A stretch of 64,000 nucleotides of DNA from Algoriphagus sp. GTDB lineage: Bacteria > Bacteroidota > Bacteroidia > Cytophagales > Cyclobacteriaceae. Below the pieces are notes generated by a model that had not been told where the DNA came from, made no database searches, and saw only the letters and a list, made by a program, of their open reading frames with translations. The stretch lies in contig NZ_JAQWXX010000082.1 of NCBI RefSeq assembly GCF_029254265.1, positions 1-64,000 of the forward strand. The letters run 5' to 3'. The translations under genes and the position numbers were made by a program. Below, piece by piece: positions 18,025 through 28,670 of the stretch. How positions within the stretch are numbered: position 1 is the stretch's first letter; the number at the start of each line of letters is the position of its first letter.

Positions 18025-19371
18025 ATGGATTGGAAATCTATTGGTAAAAAAGCACTAAAAGCATTCGTATGGATGTTTTTAGTGCTTTTTGCTTTAGCGA
18101 TCATTCTCCTTACTTCAGTAGACAGAAGTCCTATAGAGGATCAGGAATTCTACTCTGAGACTTTAGCACGATTGGAGAATATGCCAATTCAGGGGAATAC
18201 GGGTGATACTTGGCTTGCCGGCTGGGCAAAGGCAAACATGACACCTGAGGAACCTGTTGACTTGGTTGGCTATGCACCAAGAGGGCCCTATGAGTTTGTA
18301 CAGGATAGCAGTTTTGTAAAAGCGCTGACACTAAGCAATGGAAAAACTCAGATCGCCTGGCTCAATTTTGAACTGTTGATCGTCCATCCTTTCTTGGCTA
18401 AATCAATTCAAGATGGGGTAAGTAAAGCAAATCTTTCGATTGATCAGTTAAACTTCACTGCTACCCATACCCATTCTGGAATGGGGGGCTATATGCCCGG
18501 ACCTTTGGGGGAATTAGCTTTTGGTGGTTTTAATCAGGAAACGGTAGATCTAATGGTTTCTAAAAGCATTGAAGCTTTGAAAAAAGCGATTTCCGCCCAA
18601 GACACTGTTTCCATTTCCTTTCGGAAAGCAGACGCTGGGGCTTTTGTGGCCAATCGCTTTATCAAAGATGATCCTATTGATCCTTTTGTACGACAATTAA
18701 TTTTCTCCAAAAAAGATGGGAAGAAAGCTACTTTTCTGACCTACTCTGCCCATGCGACCACGATGAGCTCCAAGTTTATGGGATTATCGGGGGATTATCC
18801 ATTTTACTTAATGCAGGCACTAGAGGTAAATGAATTTGATTTTGCACTTTTTGCAGCAGGGACTGTTGGAAGTCATCGCCCTCTTTCGTTTGGAAATACT
18901 CCAGAATTAGTCACTGAATATGCCACAGCTCTGGACTCTACCATACGAAATCACATGAGCCAATCCGACACTATCAATCGTAAAGAAATTGGATTTGGAC
19001 GATTGGACATTTCGCTTCGGGAACCGCATTTGCGGATTTCTGACAATATTCGGATTCGTCCTTGGTTATTCAACTATTTACTTGGCGATACCAATCCACA
19101 TTTGGATTTCACTCTTATCGGGAATACTTTAATCATTGGATCTTCAGGTGAATTGTCAGGGGTTTTTTATGAAAAATGGGAAAAAGCTGCTCGCGCAAAA
19201 GGGCTAAATCTCATCATCACCACTTTCAACGGTGGATACATCGGTTACATCACCCCTGATCATTTGTATGACGAGCACTTCCATGAAGTCCGGGAAATGA
19301 ATTGGTATGGGCCCGGAAATGGGAATTATTTTGATGCGATGATTGAAGGAATCATTGAAAAAGTCAACTAG
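18025..19371 (+). CDS. neutral/alkaline non-lysosomal ceramidase-like protein
   Basis: NFTATHTHSGMGGYMPGPLGELAFGGF; MTPEEPVDLVGYAPRG. Confidence 0.75.
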   Translation: MDWKSIGKKALKAFVWMFLVLFALAIILLTSVDRSPIEDQEFYSETLARLENMPIQGNTGDTWLAGWAKANMTPEEPVDLVGYAPRGPYEFVQDSSFVKALTLSNGKTQIAWLNFELLIVHPFLAKSIQDGVSKANLSIDQLNFTATHTHSGMGGYMPGPLGELAFGGFNQETVDLMVSKSIEALKKAISAQDTVSISFRKADAGAFVANRFIKDDPIDPFVRQLIFSKKDGKKATFLTYSAHATTMSSKFMGLSGDYPFYLMQALEVNEFDFALFAAGTVGSHRPLSFGNTPELVTEYATALDSTIRNHMSQSDTINRKEIGFGRLDISLREPHLRISDNIRIRPWLFNYLLGDTNPHLDFTLIGNTLIIGSSGELSGVFYEKWEKAARAKGLNLIITTFNGGYIGYITPDHLYDEHFHEVREMNWYGPGNGNYFDAMIEGIIEKVN

Positions 19372-20047
19372 CAGCGCTTACCCAAAGTTGAGCTCGAATC
19401 CAGCCTTTTCTTTTCTTCATTTCGTCCACTTTCTGAAATCCAGCCTTTCCAAACGCTTCTTCATAATCAGGAACATCTGTCCTTTGATGCTGCGTGAAAA
19501 CCCGAAAGAAAACTAGCATTGAAGAATGAATTGTTCGTTGCACATTTGACTGAGGTTTGAAAAAGTCAGCCAAATAGATTTTTGAATGTGGTTTCAATAC
19601 TTTTTTGATCTCCAATAGAAATTGCTCCAATTCGAAATCAGGGAATGTATCCAATACAAAATGAAGCCAAATCTCATCAAACTGATTCTTCGGGTTTGAT
19701 CTGAAATCACCTAAGTGAAAAGTGAGCTTACTTTGTGCCAGATTTTTTTTGGCTTTGCGAAGCATCGCCTCTGAAAGCTCCCAATATTCCCCTTCCAAAT
19801 CAGATTGAAATTCTCGATAATCCAGTCCATCTCCACCTCCGATGATCAGGATTTTTTTCTGATACAGATTCGATACAAACCGAATTTTCAAATCATTCAA
19901 ATCATTTCCAAAAACCAATTTGGATAGAAAGGAATAAAACGGGGCAATAAAACTGTAAAAATCTTTCACTAGATTAAAGGAATAGAATAAACTCCAAAAT
20001 TCCTTTTTATGAAAAATATTTTTAAAACTATCGGAGGACTTCGCCAA
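19364..20047 (-). CDS. class I SAM-dependent methyltransferase
   Basis: ILIIGGGDGLDYREF motif I; start uncertain (ATG 20047 overlaps the divergent gene, GTG 19969 is an alternative). Confidence 0.75.
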   Translation of the reverse strand: MAKSSDSFKNIFHKKEFWSLFYSFNLVKDFYSFIAPFYSFLSKLVFGNDLNDLKIRFVSNLYQKKILIIGGGDGLDYREFQSDLEGEYWELSEAMLRKAKKNLAQSKLTFHLGDFRSNPKNQFDEIWLHFVLDTFPDFELEQFLLEIKKVLKPHSKIYLADFFKPQSNVQRTIHSSMLVFFRVFTQHQRTDVPDYEEAFGKAGFQKVDEMKKRKGWIRAQLWVSAAS

Positions 20048-21367
20048 CTCTTAGCTTCCGTGGACCTAGAACAAATCTCCAAACTATCCCAAAAAGTGGA
20101 CCTCTCAAAAATGGTTGGGCTGGTCTCACAGATGAGTGAAGAGGATCTTTCCAAAATGATGGGGATGCTCAAAGGTGGAAGCAAACCAAAAGTAATTCCA
20201 CAGATCAATGGCGACTTTTATGAGTTGGGAAAAAGTCTGCCAAATCATGAGCGAGAAATTCAGCTTCGGGTGCGGGAATTTATGGAGCGGGAAATCAAAC
20301 CGATTGCAAATGATTATTGGAATCGAGGGGAATTTCCCATGCAGATTATACCGAAAATGGCTGAGCTTGACATTGCCGGATTAACTTATCAAGGGTATGG
20401 TTGCCCGGGGCATTCCGCACTTTTAGAAGGATTTGTAGCTATGGAAATGGCTCGGATCGACACCTCAATTTCAACCTTCTTTGGGGTGCAAAGTGGATTG
20501 GCTATGGGTTCAATTTACCTCTGTGGCTCAGAAGCTCAAAAACTGGAATGGCTTCCAAAGATGCAAAAACTGGAGAAAATAGGTGCCTTTGGATTGACCG
20601 AACCAGAAGTGGGTTCTGGTGTTGCAGGAGGATTGACGACCACATGCAAGAGAGAAGGGGATGTTTGGATTCTCAATGGACAGAAGAAATGGATCGGGAA
20701 TGCCACCTTCTCAGATATGACTATTATCTGGGCAAGAGATCTGGAAGATCAGCAAGTGAAAGGTTTTATCGTCCGAAAAGGAAACCCGGGATTCTTAGCA
20801 GAAAAACTGGAAGATAAAATGGCCCTCCGTACCGTTCAAAATGCTTTGATCACTTTAACAAATTGTGAGGTACCCGAAACAGACCGGCTTCAGGAGGCCA
20901 ACTCCTTTAAGGATACTGCAAAAGTCCTTCGCATGACCCGAGCTGGCGTGGCTTGGCAGGCTGTGGGTTGCGCACGTGGAGCGTATGAGTTGGCTTTGGC
21001 CTACACTAACGAGCGAAAGCAGTTTGGCAGGCCTATCGCTTCCTTTCAACTGGTGCAAGATATGCTGGTGACTATGCTTGGAGATCTTACCGCTATGCAA
21101 ACGATGGTATTTCGTTTGTCAGAAATGCAAGATGCAGACCTGCTTAAGGATGAACATGCCTCGCTAGCCAAGGTATTTTGTACTCTTCGAATGCGGTCTA
21201 TTGTGGATCATTCTCGAGAATTATTCGGTGGCAATGGAATCTTACTTCGACATGATATCGCACGATTCGTGGCAGACGCGGAGGCGGTCTATAGTTATGA
21301 AGGCACCAAGGAAATCAACTCCTTAATTGTCGGGCGAGCGATTACTGGGCACAGCGCATTTGTCTAA
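20009..21367 (+). CDS. acyl-CoA dehydrogenase family protein (glutaryl-CoA dehydrogenase-like)
   Basis: FGLTEPEVGSGVAGGLTTTCKR, YTNERKQFGRPIASFQLVQ, YSYEGTKEINSLIVGRAITG. Confidence 0.9.
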   Translation: MKNIFKTIGGLRQLLASVDLEQISKLSQKVDLSKMVGLVSQMSEEDLSKMMGMLKGGSKPKVIPQINGDFYELGKSLPNHEREIQLRVREFMEREIKPIANDYWNRGEFPMQIIPKMAELDIAGLTYQGYGCPGHSALLEGFVAMEMARIDTSISTFFGVQSGLAMGSIYLCGSEAQKLEWLPKMQKLEKIGAFGLTEPEVGSGVAGGLTTTCKREGDVWILNGQKKWIGNATFSDMTIIWARDLEDQQVKGFIVRKGNPGFLAEKLEDKMALRTVQNALITLTNCEVPETDRLQEANSFKDTAKVLRMTRAGVAWQAVGCARGAYELALAYTNERKQFGRPIASFQLVQDMLVTMLGDLTAMQTMVFRLSEMQDADLLKDEHASLAKVFCTLRMRSIVDHSRELFGGNGILLRHDIARFVADAEAVYSYEGTKEINSLIVGRAITGHSAFV

Positions 21368-22203
21368 AGAAAATACAAAACGAGCGGAAGCATGAAAATT
21401 GCTTCTGTTCGCATTCTTACATGCTCTGCACTAAGCTTTGGATTGAAAAAAGCGAGATAATGCACTAGCCCCATCACTACTAAAATACAGGCAAAAGGCC
21501 GATAGAAAGAGGGGAAAAGTATAAAACAAGCAAGTCCCAGGATCAAGAAAAGAAAACAGGCTCGTCGGATCAACTCGATAAAACTAATCGGGGAAAATAG
21601 CTGTGCGGCAGAAGCAAATCCTGCTTCCTCATCTTGTTTTCGATCCAAATGAGATAGAATCAGGAGATTTATCAAAGCCAATAAAATATAGGCTCCTAAA
21701 AATGCCCAACTATTCCAGTTTAGATCAATTGCATCAACTCGCAGAAGAGGAATCCAAGCAATTCCGAGAACATAGAAAATCGCAATACTTATTTCTTTGG
21801 CCCAAACCATGCTTTTCCCTGCTTTCCGAATCAAAGTCATACTTGCCAGAATAAGCCCGCCAAGTACCAAGCTCCAGATCAACTCTATACTTGATCCAAA
21901 AATTTGGTAAGCCAACCCAAGTCCTACAACTAAAAAAAGGACCAATATCACACTTAAGACTTTACTATTTCTCAAATGAAATTGATGTCTTGGAGAAAGG
22001 TTGGCTTCAGTTTTCTTTCGGCTATCCAGCAAGTGATCCGCTGTATAAATGCTCCAAACCGCCATCCCCAAAAGTAAATAAATGGCTCCACCGAGTTCAA
22101 CCCGAAGCAATTTTGAAAAAAATACTGCCCCAGCAATAGCACCAAACACTACATCCATTGAAAGCCAGGAAAATCGAAGGTAGAGTTTACTCAAAAGGTT
22201 CAT
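21364..22203 (-). CDS. polytopic membrane protein, UbiA-prenyltransferase-like
   Basis: Multiple TM helices; YTADHLLDSRKK reminiscent of UbiA-like family; weak. Confidence 0.5.
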   Translation of the reverse strand: MNLLSKLYLRFSWLSMDVVFGAIAGAVFFSKLLRVELGGAIYLLLGMAVWSIYTADHLLDSRKKTEANLSPRHQFHLRNSKVLSVILVLFLVVGLGLAYQIFGSSIELIWSLVLGGLILASMTLIRKAGKSMVWAKEISIAIFYVLGIAWIPLLRVDAIDLNWNSWAFLGAYILLALINLLILSHLDRKQDEEAGFASAAQLFSPISFIELIRRACFLFLILGLACFILFPSFYRPFACILVVMGLVHYLAFFNPKLSAEHVRMRTEAIFMLPLVLYFL

Positions 22204-22330
22204 AGGTATTCTTTGTAGGTCAACTTTCCAGCTTTATAAATTTGAACTGAACTTAGGATTTTTTTTATTAGTTTGATCCGAAATCGTTTCAGTAGACAGA
22301 TTTCATTTCTCCGCAATAACCTAAAAACCT

Positions 22331-22966
22331 ATGAAAAATCTCAAACTTACCTTTGCCTTTCTTCTAATAGCTACTTTTTCTTTTGCACAAGCGCCAATAA
22401 AAGTCGCATGTGTAGGAAATAGCATCACTCAAGGTCCAGGAAGAGACAATCCAGATAGCTATCCGCTTCAGATGCAAGCCATCTTAGGCGATGACTATCA
22501 AGTGGGTAATTTCGGGGTTAGTGGTCGAACCTTGCTTCGCAAAGGGGACTTTCCGTACTGGAATGAGCCACAATTTCAGGAGGTCAAAGATTTTGCAGCG
22601 GATGTTCTGATCATCATGCTCGGCACGAACGATTCCAAACCACAGAACTGGAAATTCGCTTCCGAGTTCAGACAGGATTACTTGGATATGATTCACGAAT
22701 TCAAGAAAACCATGCCTGTAGACGGTAAAGTCTATGTAATCCTTCCAGTACCGGTAACTCGGGTGAATTTTGGTATTACGCCCGATGTCATGAATAATGA
22801 GCAGCGACTGATGCTAATTGATATCGCTCACGAAAGCGGTTCAGAATTGATCGATCTATATACCCCATTTATGGGAAAAGAAGACTTGCTTCCTGACGGC
22901 GTTCATCCAAATACCGAGGGGTTGGGAATTATGGCGAGGGTGATTGCGAGAGCAATTCGGTTGTAA
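22331..22966 (+). CDS. secreted SGNH/GDSL hydrolase
   Basis: CVGNSITQGPG, MLGTNDSKPQNW, LPDGVHPN blocks. Confidence 0.88.
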   Translation: MKNLKLTFAFLLIATFSFAQAPIKVACVGNSITQGPGRDNPDSYPLQMQAILGDDYQVGNFGVSGRTLLRKGDFPYWNEPQFQEVKDFAADVLIIMLGTNDSKPQNWKFASEFRQDYLDMIHEFKKTMPVDGKVYVILPVPVTRVNFGITPDVMNNEQRLMLIDIAHESGSELIDLYTPFMGKEDLLPDGVHPNTEGLGIMARVIARAIRL

Positions 22967-22973
22967 AGACTAA

Positions 22974-23006
22974 AAGGGTGGTAGTCAAAATCAAAAAACC
23001 ACCCTT
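22974..23006. terminator. bidirectional terminator
   Basis: AAGGGTGGT...ACCACCCTT between convergent genes. Confidence 0.7.
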
Positions 23007-24573
23007 ATTTTTCATTAATAAACCAAACTTGCTTCCATTCTTCTCCGAAAGCATCATTGGCCTGAGGAACTCCAGGAGTACTCCTTCCATCTTCGATGTA
23101 CTTGGTCAATAATAGGCGAAGCTCTTCCACCTTATTAGGCTCAGTAGCCCCAAGGTTATTCTTTTCTCCTGGGTCGGAAGCTAAGTTATAAAGCTGGAAA
23201 TCCGGAAGATTCACTTCCGCAGGATCTCCCGGTCTTGGAAAACTCCAGCCTCCGGAACCCTTCGCTAGGATGAGCTTCCAATCTCCTTTGCGTATCGCGA
23301 AATTCCCTTCTACCGAATGAAAAACTGTTGCCTCTCGAAATGCAATTGATTTCTTTTCAAAATCAAATAACGGTACAAGGGAATAGCTGTCCTCCCCTTC
23401 TGAATCAACAATGGAATAATCAACAATATCAGCAGCTGTGGCAAAAAAGTCCGCAATAGAAATCGTTTCGTCTCGAACAGTACCTGCCTTAATTTTAGCA
23501 GGCCATTTGGCGATAAAGGGAACTCGGTGACCTCCTTCATAGATGTCCGCCTTATGTCCCCGAAAATGCGCACTTGGAAAATGGCCCATTTCAACCAGCT
23601 TATCAAATCCTGCAGCCGGGGAGCATCCATTATCGCTCATGAAAATGACCAGCGTATTTTCATCAATTCCGGCAATTTTCAAAGTTTGATTTATCCTTCC
23701 AATGTAATCGTCTATCATCATCATAAAATCTCCATAAGGAAGCATTTTGCTTTTTCCCTGCCATTCTATTGGGGGTAAGATAGGCGTGTGCGGTGAGGGC
23801 AATGCGAGGTAAAGAAAAAATGGCTTCTCTTGAAGGGCATGAGTTTCGATGTATTCAATCGATCGCTCAAAGAAATTTGGTGTGACTTCTTCATGGATAA
23901 AATCTGGTGAAGTTGGACCTTCCCTCCACCAAGAATATTCTCCTTCATCGATGGTTACTTTATCTGGAATTTTAGTGACATTTCCATTCTCTACATAAAC
24001 ATACGGAGCCATGTCAAGTGACCCTGCATGACCATAAGCATAATCAAATCCTAATTCATTCGGACCGTTGGCTACTGGTTTTGCAAAATCAATCTGATCA
24101 AAATCAGATGAGTTCCAGCCTCCATCTACAAACTCAGTACTTTCCTTTATGCCCCAATCCCAACCCAAATGCCATTTTCCAATAAAGGCAGTTTCATAAC
24201 CTTTTGACTTCAATAGCGACGCTACCGTAGTCCGGGTTTTGGGAATAAGCGCTTTTGATTTTCCTGTCAGCACGCCACTTTTCAAGCTACTTCGCCAATT
24301 ATATCTACCTGTCAACAAAGCATATCGTGTAGGGGTACATACCGAAGAGGTGGTGTGAGCATCGGTAAATCTCATTCCCTCAGAGGCTAATTGATCAAGA
24401 TTAGGAGTGGGAATTTTACTTGCTGAATTAAAGGACTTGATATCTCCATAACCCAAATCATCTGCTAAAATAAAGATGATATTTGGTGATTTTATCTCAG
24501 CGGGCTTTGGCGCACATGCTCCATAAAATAAGACCAAGATCAAAAATGAAAGGAGTTTGGAGACATTCTTCAT
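23005..24573 (-). CDS. sulfatase (arylsulfatase family), lipoprotein
   Basis: NIIFILADDLGYGD and Cys-type signature SSVCTPTRYALLTGRY; lipobox FYGACAP; ORF extends to 24594. Confidence 0.93.
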   Translation of the reverse strand: MKNVSKLLSFLILVLFYGACAPKPAEIKSPNIIFILADDLGYGDIKSFNSASKIPTPNLDQLASEGMRFTDAHTTSSVCTPTRYALLTGRYNWRSSLKSGVLTGKSKALIPKTRTTVASLLKSKGYETAFIGKWHLGWDWGIKESTEFVDGGWNSSDFDQIDFAKPVANGPNELGFDYAYGHAGSLDMAPYVYVENGNVTKIPDKVTIDEGEYSWWREGPTSPDFIHEEVTPNFFERSIEYIETHALQEKPFFLYLALPSPHTPILPPIEWQGKSKMLPYGDFMMMIDDYIGRINQTLKIAGIDENTLVIFMSDNGCSPAAGFDKLVEMGHFPSAHFRGHKADIYEGGHRVPFIAKWPAKIKAGTVRDETISIADFFATAADIVDYSIVDSEGEDSYSLVPLFDFEKKSIAFREATVFHSVEGNFAIRKGDWKLILAKGSGGWSFPRPGDPAEVNLPDFQLYNLASDPGEKNNLGATEPNKVEELRLLLTKYIEDGRSTPGVPQANDAFGEEWKQVWFINEK

Positions 24574-24635
24574 AGCGTAGCAAAATGAGTCCAATCAAAT
24601 TACTGATAAATTGGGAAAAATCACTTTTCGCCAAA

Positions 24636-24670
24636 AAACAAAAAACCACAATCCTTGCGAATTGTGGTTT
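24636..24670 (-). terminator. terminator downstream of atpG
   Basis: AAACCACAAT...ATTGTGGTTT stem with A run on +. Confidence 0.75.
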
Positions 24671-24690
24671 AGAAATTAGGGCTATTGTAA

Positions 24691-25563
24691 TTACTTTCCG
24701 CCAAGTGCTTCTGCACCTGCGACGATTTCTAGAATTTCATTGGTAATTGCTGCCTGACGACTTCTGTTATAAAGCAATCTAAGCTCTTTCAATAAGTCAC
24801 CTGCATTTTCTGTCGCTTTGTCCATCGCAGTCATTCTTGCACCATGTTCAGAAGCATTGCTTTCCAATACCGCTTTATAAAACTGAATTTTCAATGACGT
24901 AGGAACCAACTCCTCAATAATATAAGCTCTTGAAGGCTCCAAGATATAATCGGCTTCAACAGTCTTTACTTCATCAGTTTCAGCATTTGCCATTGGCAAA
25001 AATTGCTCTGTCTGAATGATTTGAGTGGCGACGTTTTTGAATTCGTTGAAAACCAAAACTACTTGATCGTATTCACCCTCCAAGAATGCATTCATTGCAT
25101 ACTCAGCAGCAGCTCTTACATTATCAAATGTTAGGTCTCCAAAAACTTGGTAAAAGTCAGGTATTACAGCGAAATCACGTTTCTTAAATGACTCATAAGC
25201 TTTTTTACCTAATGGTAAAATTGTAATCTCCTTGCCGGCGAATTGCCCTGCAATAGAGGCATTACAAGCCTTGATGACATTTGAATTGAAAGCGCCGCAA
25301 AGTCCTTTATCCGAAGTCACTGGTACGATGAGTACCTTATTGACCTCTCGCTTTTCAGCATAGACGATATCTGCTGCTCCTTCTGAAGCTGCGGAAACGT
25401 TATTCAGGATTTGAGTCAACTTCTGAGAGTATGGACGCATCTGTGTGATTTTGTCCTGTGCTCTTCTGAGTTTAGCTGCGGAAACCATTTTCATGGCCTT
25501 TGTAATCTGCTGTGTAGAGACTACTGAGGTGATCCGTTGCTTTACTTCCTTAAGGTTAGCCAT
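24691..25563 (-). CDS. atpG: F1 ATP synthase gamma subunit
   Basis: MANLKEVKQRITSVVSTQQITKAMKMVSAAKLRRAQ; C-terminal ITNEILEIVAGAEAL. Confidence 0.97.
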   Translation of the reverse strand: MANLKEVKQRITSVVSTQQITKAMKMVSAAKLRRAQDKITQMRPYSQKLTQILNNVSAASEGAADIVYAEKREVNKVLIVPVTSDKGLCGAFNSNVIKACNASIAGQFAGKEITILPLGKKAYESFKKRDFAVIPDFYQVFGDLTFDNVRAAAEYAMNAFLEGEYDQVVLVFNEFKNVATQIIQTEQFLPMANAETDEVKTVEADYILEPSRAYIIEELVPTSLKIQFYKAVLESNASEHGARMTAMDKATENAGDLLKELRLLYNRSRQAAITNEILEIVAGAEALGGK

Positions 25564-25626
25564 CAGTGAATGCTTTGTACTTGGTATAAAAACCCAGGAG
25601 GTGTTATACTCCCGGATTCATTTCAA

Positions 25627-27204
25627 TTATTTCGCGTATTTAGGAGCTAATTCTGCAGCAGCAGTAGCCAAAATCTTTCCTGCTCCGTCGATATCACCCT
25701 TAAGGATCAATGTCAATGCTTCAGGATAAGTTGACTCCAATAATGTGTAGAATTCTTTTTCGAATGCTCTAGCTTTCTCCACTGGAACAGAATCCATCAA
25801 ACCTTTTGTCGAAGCATAGATGATCGCCACTTGGTTTGCTACAGAGACTGGAGAATACTGAGGCTGCTTCAAGATCTCTTGGTTTCTTCTACCTCTTTCG
25901 ATTGTACGCTTAGTAGTCGCATCAAGGTCAGAACCAAACTTAGAGAATGCTTCCAATTCACGGAACTGAGCTTGATCAAGCTTCAAAGTACCCGCTACTT
26001 TCTTCATTGATTTGATCTGTGCGTTACCACCTACTCGAGATACGGAGATACCCACGTTGATCGCTGGACGAATACCTGAGTTGAACAGGTTTGTCTCCAA
26101 GAAGATCTGACCGTCAGTAATAGAGATCACGTTAGTCGGGATGTAAGCAGAAACGTCACCAGCTTGAGTCTCAATGATTGGAAGTGCAGTAAGTGATCCA
26201 CCACCTTTTACCAATGGTCTCAATGAATCAGGAAGATCGTTCATCTGCTGAGCGATTTTATCTGATTTATTGATTTTTGCGGCTCTTTCAAGCAATCTTG
26301 AGTGAAGGTAGAATACGTCACCTGGATATGCTTCACGTCCCGGAGGTCTTCTCAAAAGCAAAGAAACTTCACGGTAAGCTACTGCTTGCTTAGAAAGGTC
26401 ATCATAAACTACCAATGCAGGACGACCTGTATCACGGAAAAATTCACCAATCGCAGCACCAGTAAATGGAGCAAAGAACTGCATTGGAGCAGGATCTGCA
26501 GCAGATGCAGCCACAATAACAGTATAAGGAAGAGCACCACCTTTTTCAAGAGCCGCAACAACGTTAGCTACAGTAGAAGCTTTCTGACCAATTGCAACGT
26601 AGATACAGAAAACGGGCTCGCCTTTATCGTAAAATTCTTTTTGGTTGATGATCGCATCAATTACCACAGCAGTTTTACCTGTCTGACGATCACCGATTAC
26701 AAGCTCTCTTTGACCACGTCCGATTGGAATCATGGCATCAATTGACTTGATTCCAGTTTGAAGAGGCTCGGTTACTGGCTGACGATAAATTACACCAGGA
26801 GCTTTACGCTCAAGTGGCATTTCATATAAGTCACCAGTAATAGGTCCTTTTCCATCAATTGGATTACCAAGAGTATCAACAACTCGACCAAGCATTCCTT
26901 CTCCTACCATAAGAGAAGCAATTTTCTTAGTTCTTTTTACCGTATCACCTTCTTTGATTTCTTTTGAATCACCAAAAAGTACGGCTCCGACATTGTCTTC
27001 TTCAAGGTTCAGAACCATTGCTTTCAAACCATTGTCGAATTCGAGCAATTCACCGGCTTGCGCCTTGGAAAGTCCATAGATACGAGCTACACCATCCCCC
27101 ACTTGAAGGACTGTACCCACCTCTTCTAGTTCCGCGGCTGTTCTTGTTCCTGAGAGCTGCTCTCTCAAAATTGCCGAAACTTCATCTGGTCTTACTTCTG
27201 CCAT
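25627..27204 (-). CDS. atpA: F1 ATP synthase alpha subunit
   Basis: [33 protein letters not shown]. Confidence 0.98.
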   Translation of the reverse strand: MAEVRPDEVSAILREQLSGTRTAAELEEVGTVLQVGDGVARIYGLSKAQAGELLEFDNGLKAMVLNLEEDNVGAVLFGDSKEIKEGDTVKRTKKIASLMVGEGMLGRVVDTLGNPIDGKGPITGDLYEMPLERKAPGVIYRQPVTEPLQTGIKSIDAMIPIGRGQRELVIGDRQTGKTAVVIDAIINQKEFYDKGEPVFCIYVAIGQKASTVANVVAALEKGGALPYTVIVAASAADPAPMQFFAPFTGAAIGEFFRDTGRPALVVYDDLSKQAVAYREVSLLLRRPPGREAYPGDVFYLHSRLLERAAKINKSDKIAQQMNDLPDSLRPLVKGGGSLTALPIIETQAGDVSAYIPTNVISITDGQIFLETNLFNSGIRPAINVGISVSRVGGNAQIKSMKKVAGTLKLDQAQFRELEAFSKFGSDLDATTKRTIERGRRNQEILKQPQYSPVSVANQVAIIYASTKGLMDSVPVEKARAFEKEFYTLLESTYPEALTLILKGDIDGAGKILATAAAELAPKYAK

Positions 27205-27229
27205 GATATCGTAGATTAATGCTTTTTAA

Positions 27230-27790
27230 TTAGATTTTACTTTCGTAATGATTCTCGCTAAACTCTGCTTTCAAAATTCTCAGCTTAGAGCTAAGTGACT
27301 CGTCTAATTGACGGTCATTTACTTTTAAAATATAGCCACCGATCAAATCTGGATTAATTTTCTCCACGAGTTGAACTGTTTCCATACCTGAGATTTCCTT
27401 TACCACCTCCAAGAATTGCTTTCTCAATTTTTCGTCGATGGCAAAAGTTGTAGTCAATTCAGCTACCTGAATTGATTTATGAATATTGTATTGGTTTTCA
27501 AACTCTTTCGCTACATCTACTAAGATATTTTCTCTGCCTTTTCTTGAGACAATCTCAAAAAAGGTAAGTGTCATCTTTTGTGCGCCTGTAGCATAAAGGG
27601 CATTAAGAACTTTCAATTTTTTTTCTGAGGAGATAATCGGATTATTCAGCAAAAGCGTAAGATCACGATTCCCCTTAGCCATGGAAGAAAGCTTTACAAA
27701 ATCAGCATGCACTTCTTCAAGGATTCCCTTTTCCAAGGAAAGTTCCATGATAGATTTTGCATACCGGTGAGCTACTCTATGATTTGACAT
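27230..27790 (-). CDS. atpH: F1 ATP synthase delta subunit
   Basis: RVAHRYAKSIMELSLEKG; position in operon. Confidence 0.93.
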   Translation of the reverse strand: MSNHRVAHRYAKSIMELSLEKGILEEVHADFVKLSSMAKGNRDLTLLLNNPIISSEKKLKVLNALYATGAQKMTLTFFEIVSRKGRENILVDVAKEFENQYNIHKSIQVAELTTTFAIDEKLRKQFLEVVKEISGMETVQLVEKINPDLIGGYILKVNDRQLDESLSSKLRILKAEFSENHYESKI

Positions 27791-27798
27791 GGAGTGAA

Positions 27799-28293
27799 TT
27801 AATTAAGCTTAAGTTCGTTTACAAATCCATCAACAAGCTCTTTTTGAGCTTTGTCATCCGATAGATTCTTTCTCAATAATTTCTCTGTTATCTCAAGGGA
27901 AAGTGTTGCAACCTGAGTTTTGACATCTGCCAACGCAGCTTTCTTTTCAGTTTCAATCACTGCTTTTGCGTTGGCGATCATTTGAGCTCCAACTTTAGTA
28001 GCATCATCTTTTGCCTCTTCGATCATCTTTATAGAAGCATCCTGCGCTTTTTTGAGGATAATATCTCTCTCAAGTCTAGCTTCAGCTAACAACTTTTCAT
28101 TTTCAGCTTTAAGGTTAGCCATTTCATTTCTAGCAGTTTCTGCAGACTTCAATGCATTCTCAATGCTACTTTCTCTTTCTTCAAGTGCCTCTAGCATAGG
28201 CTTCCAAGCAAACTTAATCAGAATGAATAGAAGGCCTAAAAAGCCAAATAATTGCCAGAAAATAAGACTGGTACCTGGTGTGATTAAATCCAT
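27799..28293 (-). CDS. atpF: FO ATP synthase b subunit
   Basis: IFWQLFGFLGLLFILIKFAWKPMLEALEERE. Confidence 0.95.
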   Translation of the reverse strand: MDLITPGTSLIFWQLFGFLGLLFILIKFAWKPMLEALEERESSIENALKSAETARNEMANLKAENEKLLAEARLERDIILKKAQDASIKMIEEAKDDATKVGAQMIANAKAVIETEKKAALADVKTQVATLSLEITEKLLRKNLSDDKAQKELVDGFVNELKLN

Positions 28294-28337
28294 GGTTTAT
28301 AATTTTATTTCAGATTGTTCAATAAACTAAAGAAAAG

Positions 28338-28364
28338 GGAAAGGCCTAACGCCAATCCCTTTCC
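28338..28364 (-). other. intergenic hairpin between atpE and atpF
   Basis: GGAAAGG-N13-CCTTTCC followed on - by CTTTTCTTTAGTTT. Confidence 0.5.
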
Positions 28365-28372
28365 AAGATTAA

Positions 28373-28630
28373 TTATGCGATCCCCGCGATGTTTAGCGCG
28401 ATCAACAAACAGATAACTGCTGCAAATAGGGAAACCACCTCGATTAAGGCAGCAATGATCAACATTGCACCCTGGATCTTTCCAGCAGCTTCAGGCTGGC
28501 GAGCAATAGCTTCCATAGCCTGTCCACCAATACGACCGATACCTAGGCCTGCGCCAATCGCAACAATACCTGCACCGATTCCAGCTCCCATTAGAGCATA
28601 ACCAGCAGTCAACAAGATAATAGTTAACAT
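28373..28630 (-). CDS. atpE: FO ATP synthase c subunit
   Basis: GAGLGIGRIGGQAMEAIARQPEAAGKIQGAMLIIAALIEVV. Confidence 0.97.
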   Translation of the reverse strand: MLTIILLTAGYALMGAGIGAGIVAIGAGLGIGRIGGQAMEAIARQPEAAGKIQGAMLIIAALIEVVSLFAAVICLLIALNIAGIA

Positions 28631-28670
28631 AACATTTTATTTATATAATTGAACAAAGAAATTCCTACTC

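Noticed and set aside
26302-26745. 147-aa + ORF inside atpA
   Set aside because: Antisense shadow ORF of a highly conserved gene
28373-28630. Sodium-binding c-ring
   Set aside because: Lacks the Gln and Glu-Ser sodium signature (reads IGRIGG and ALIEVV); consistent with a proton-type ring
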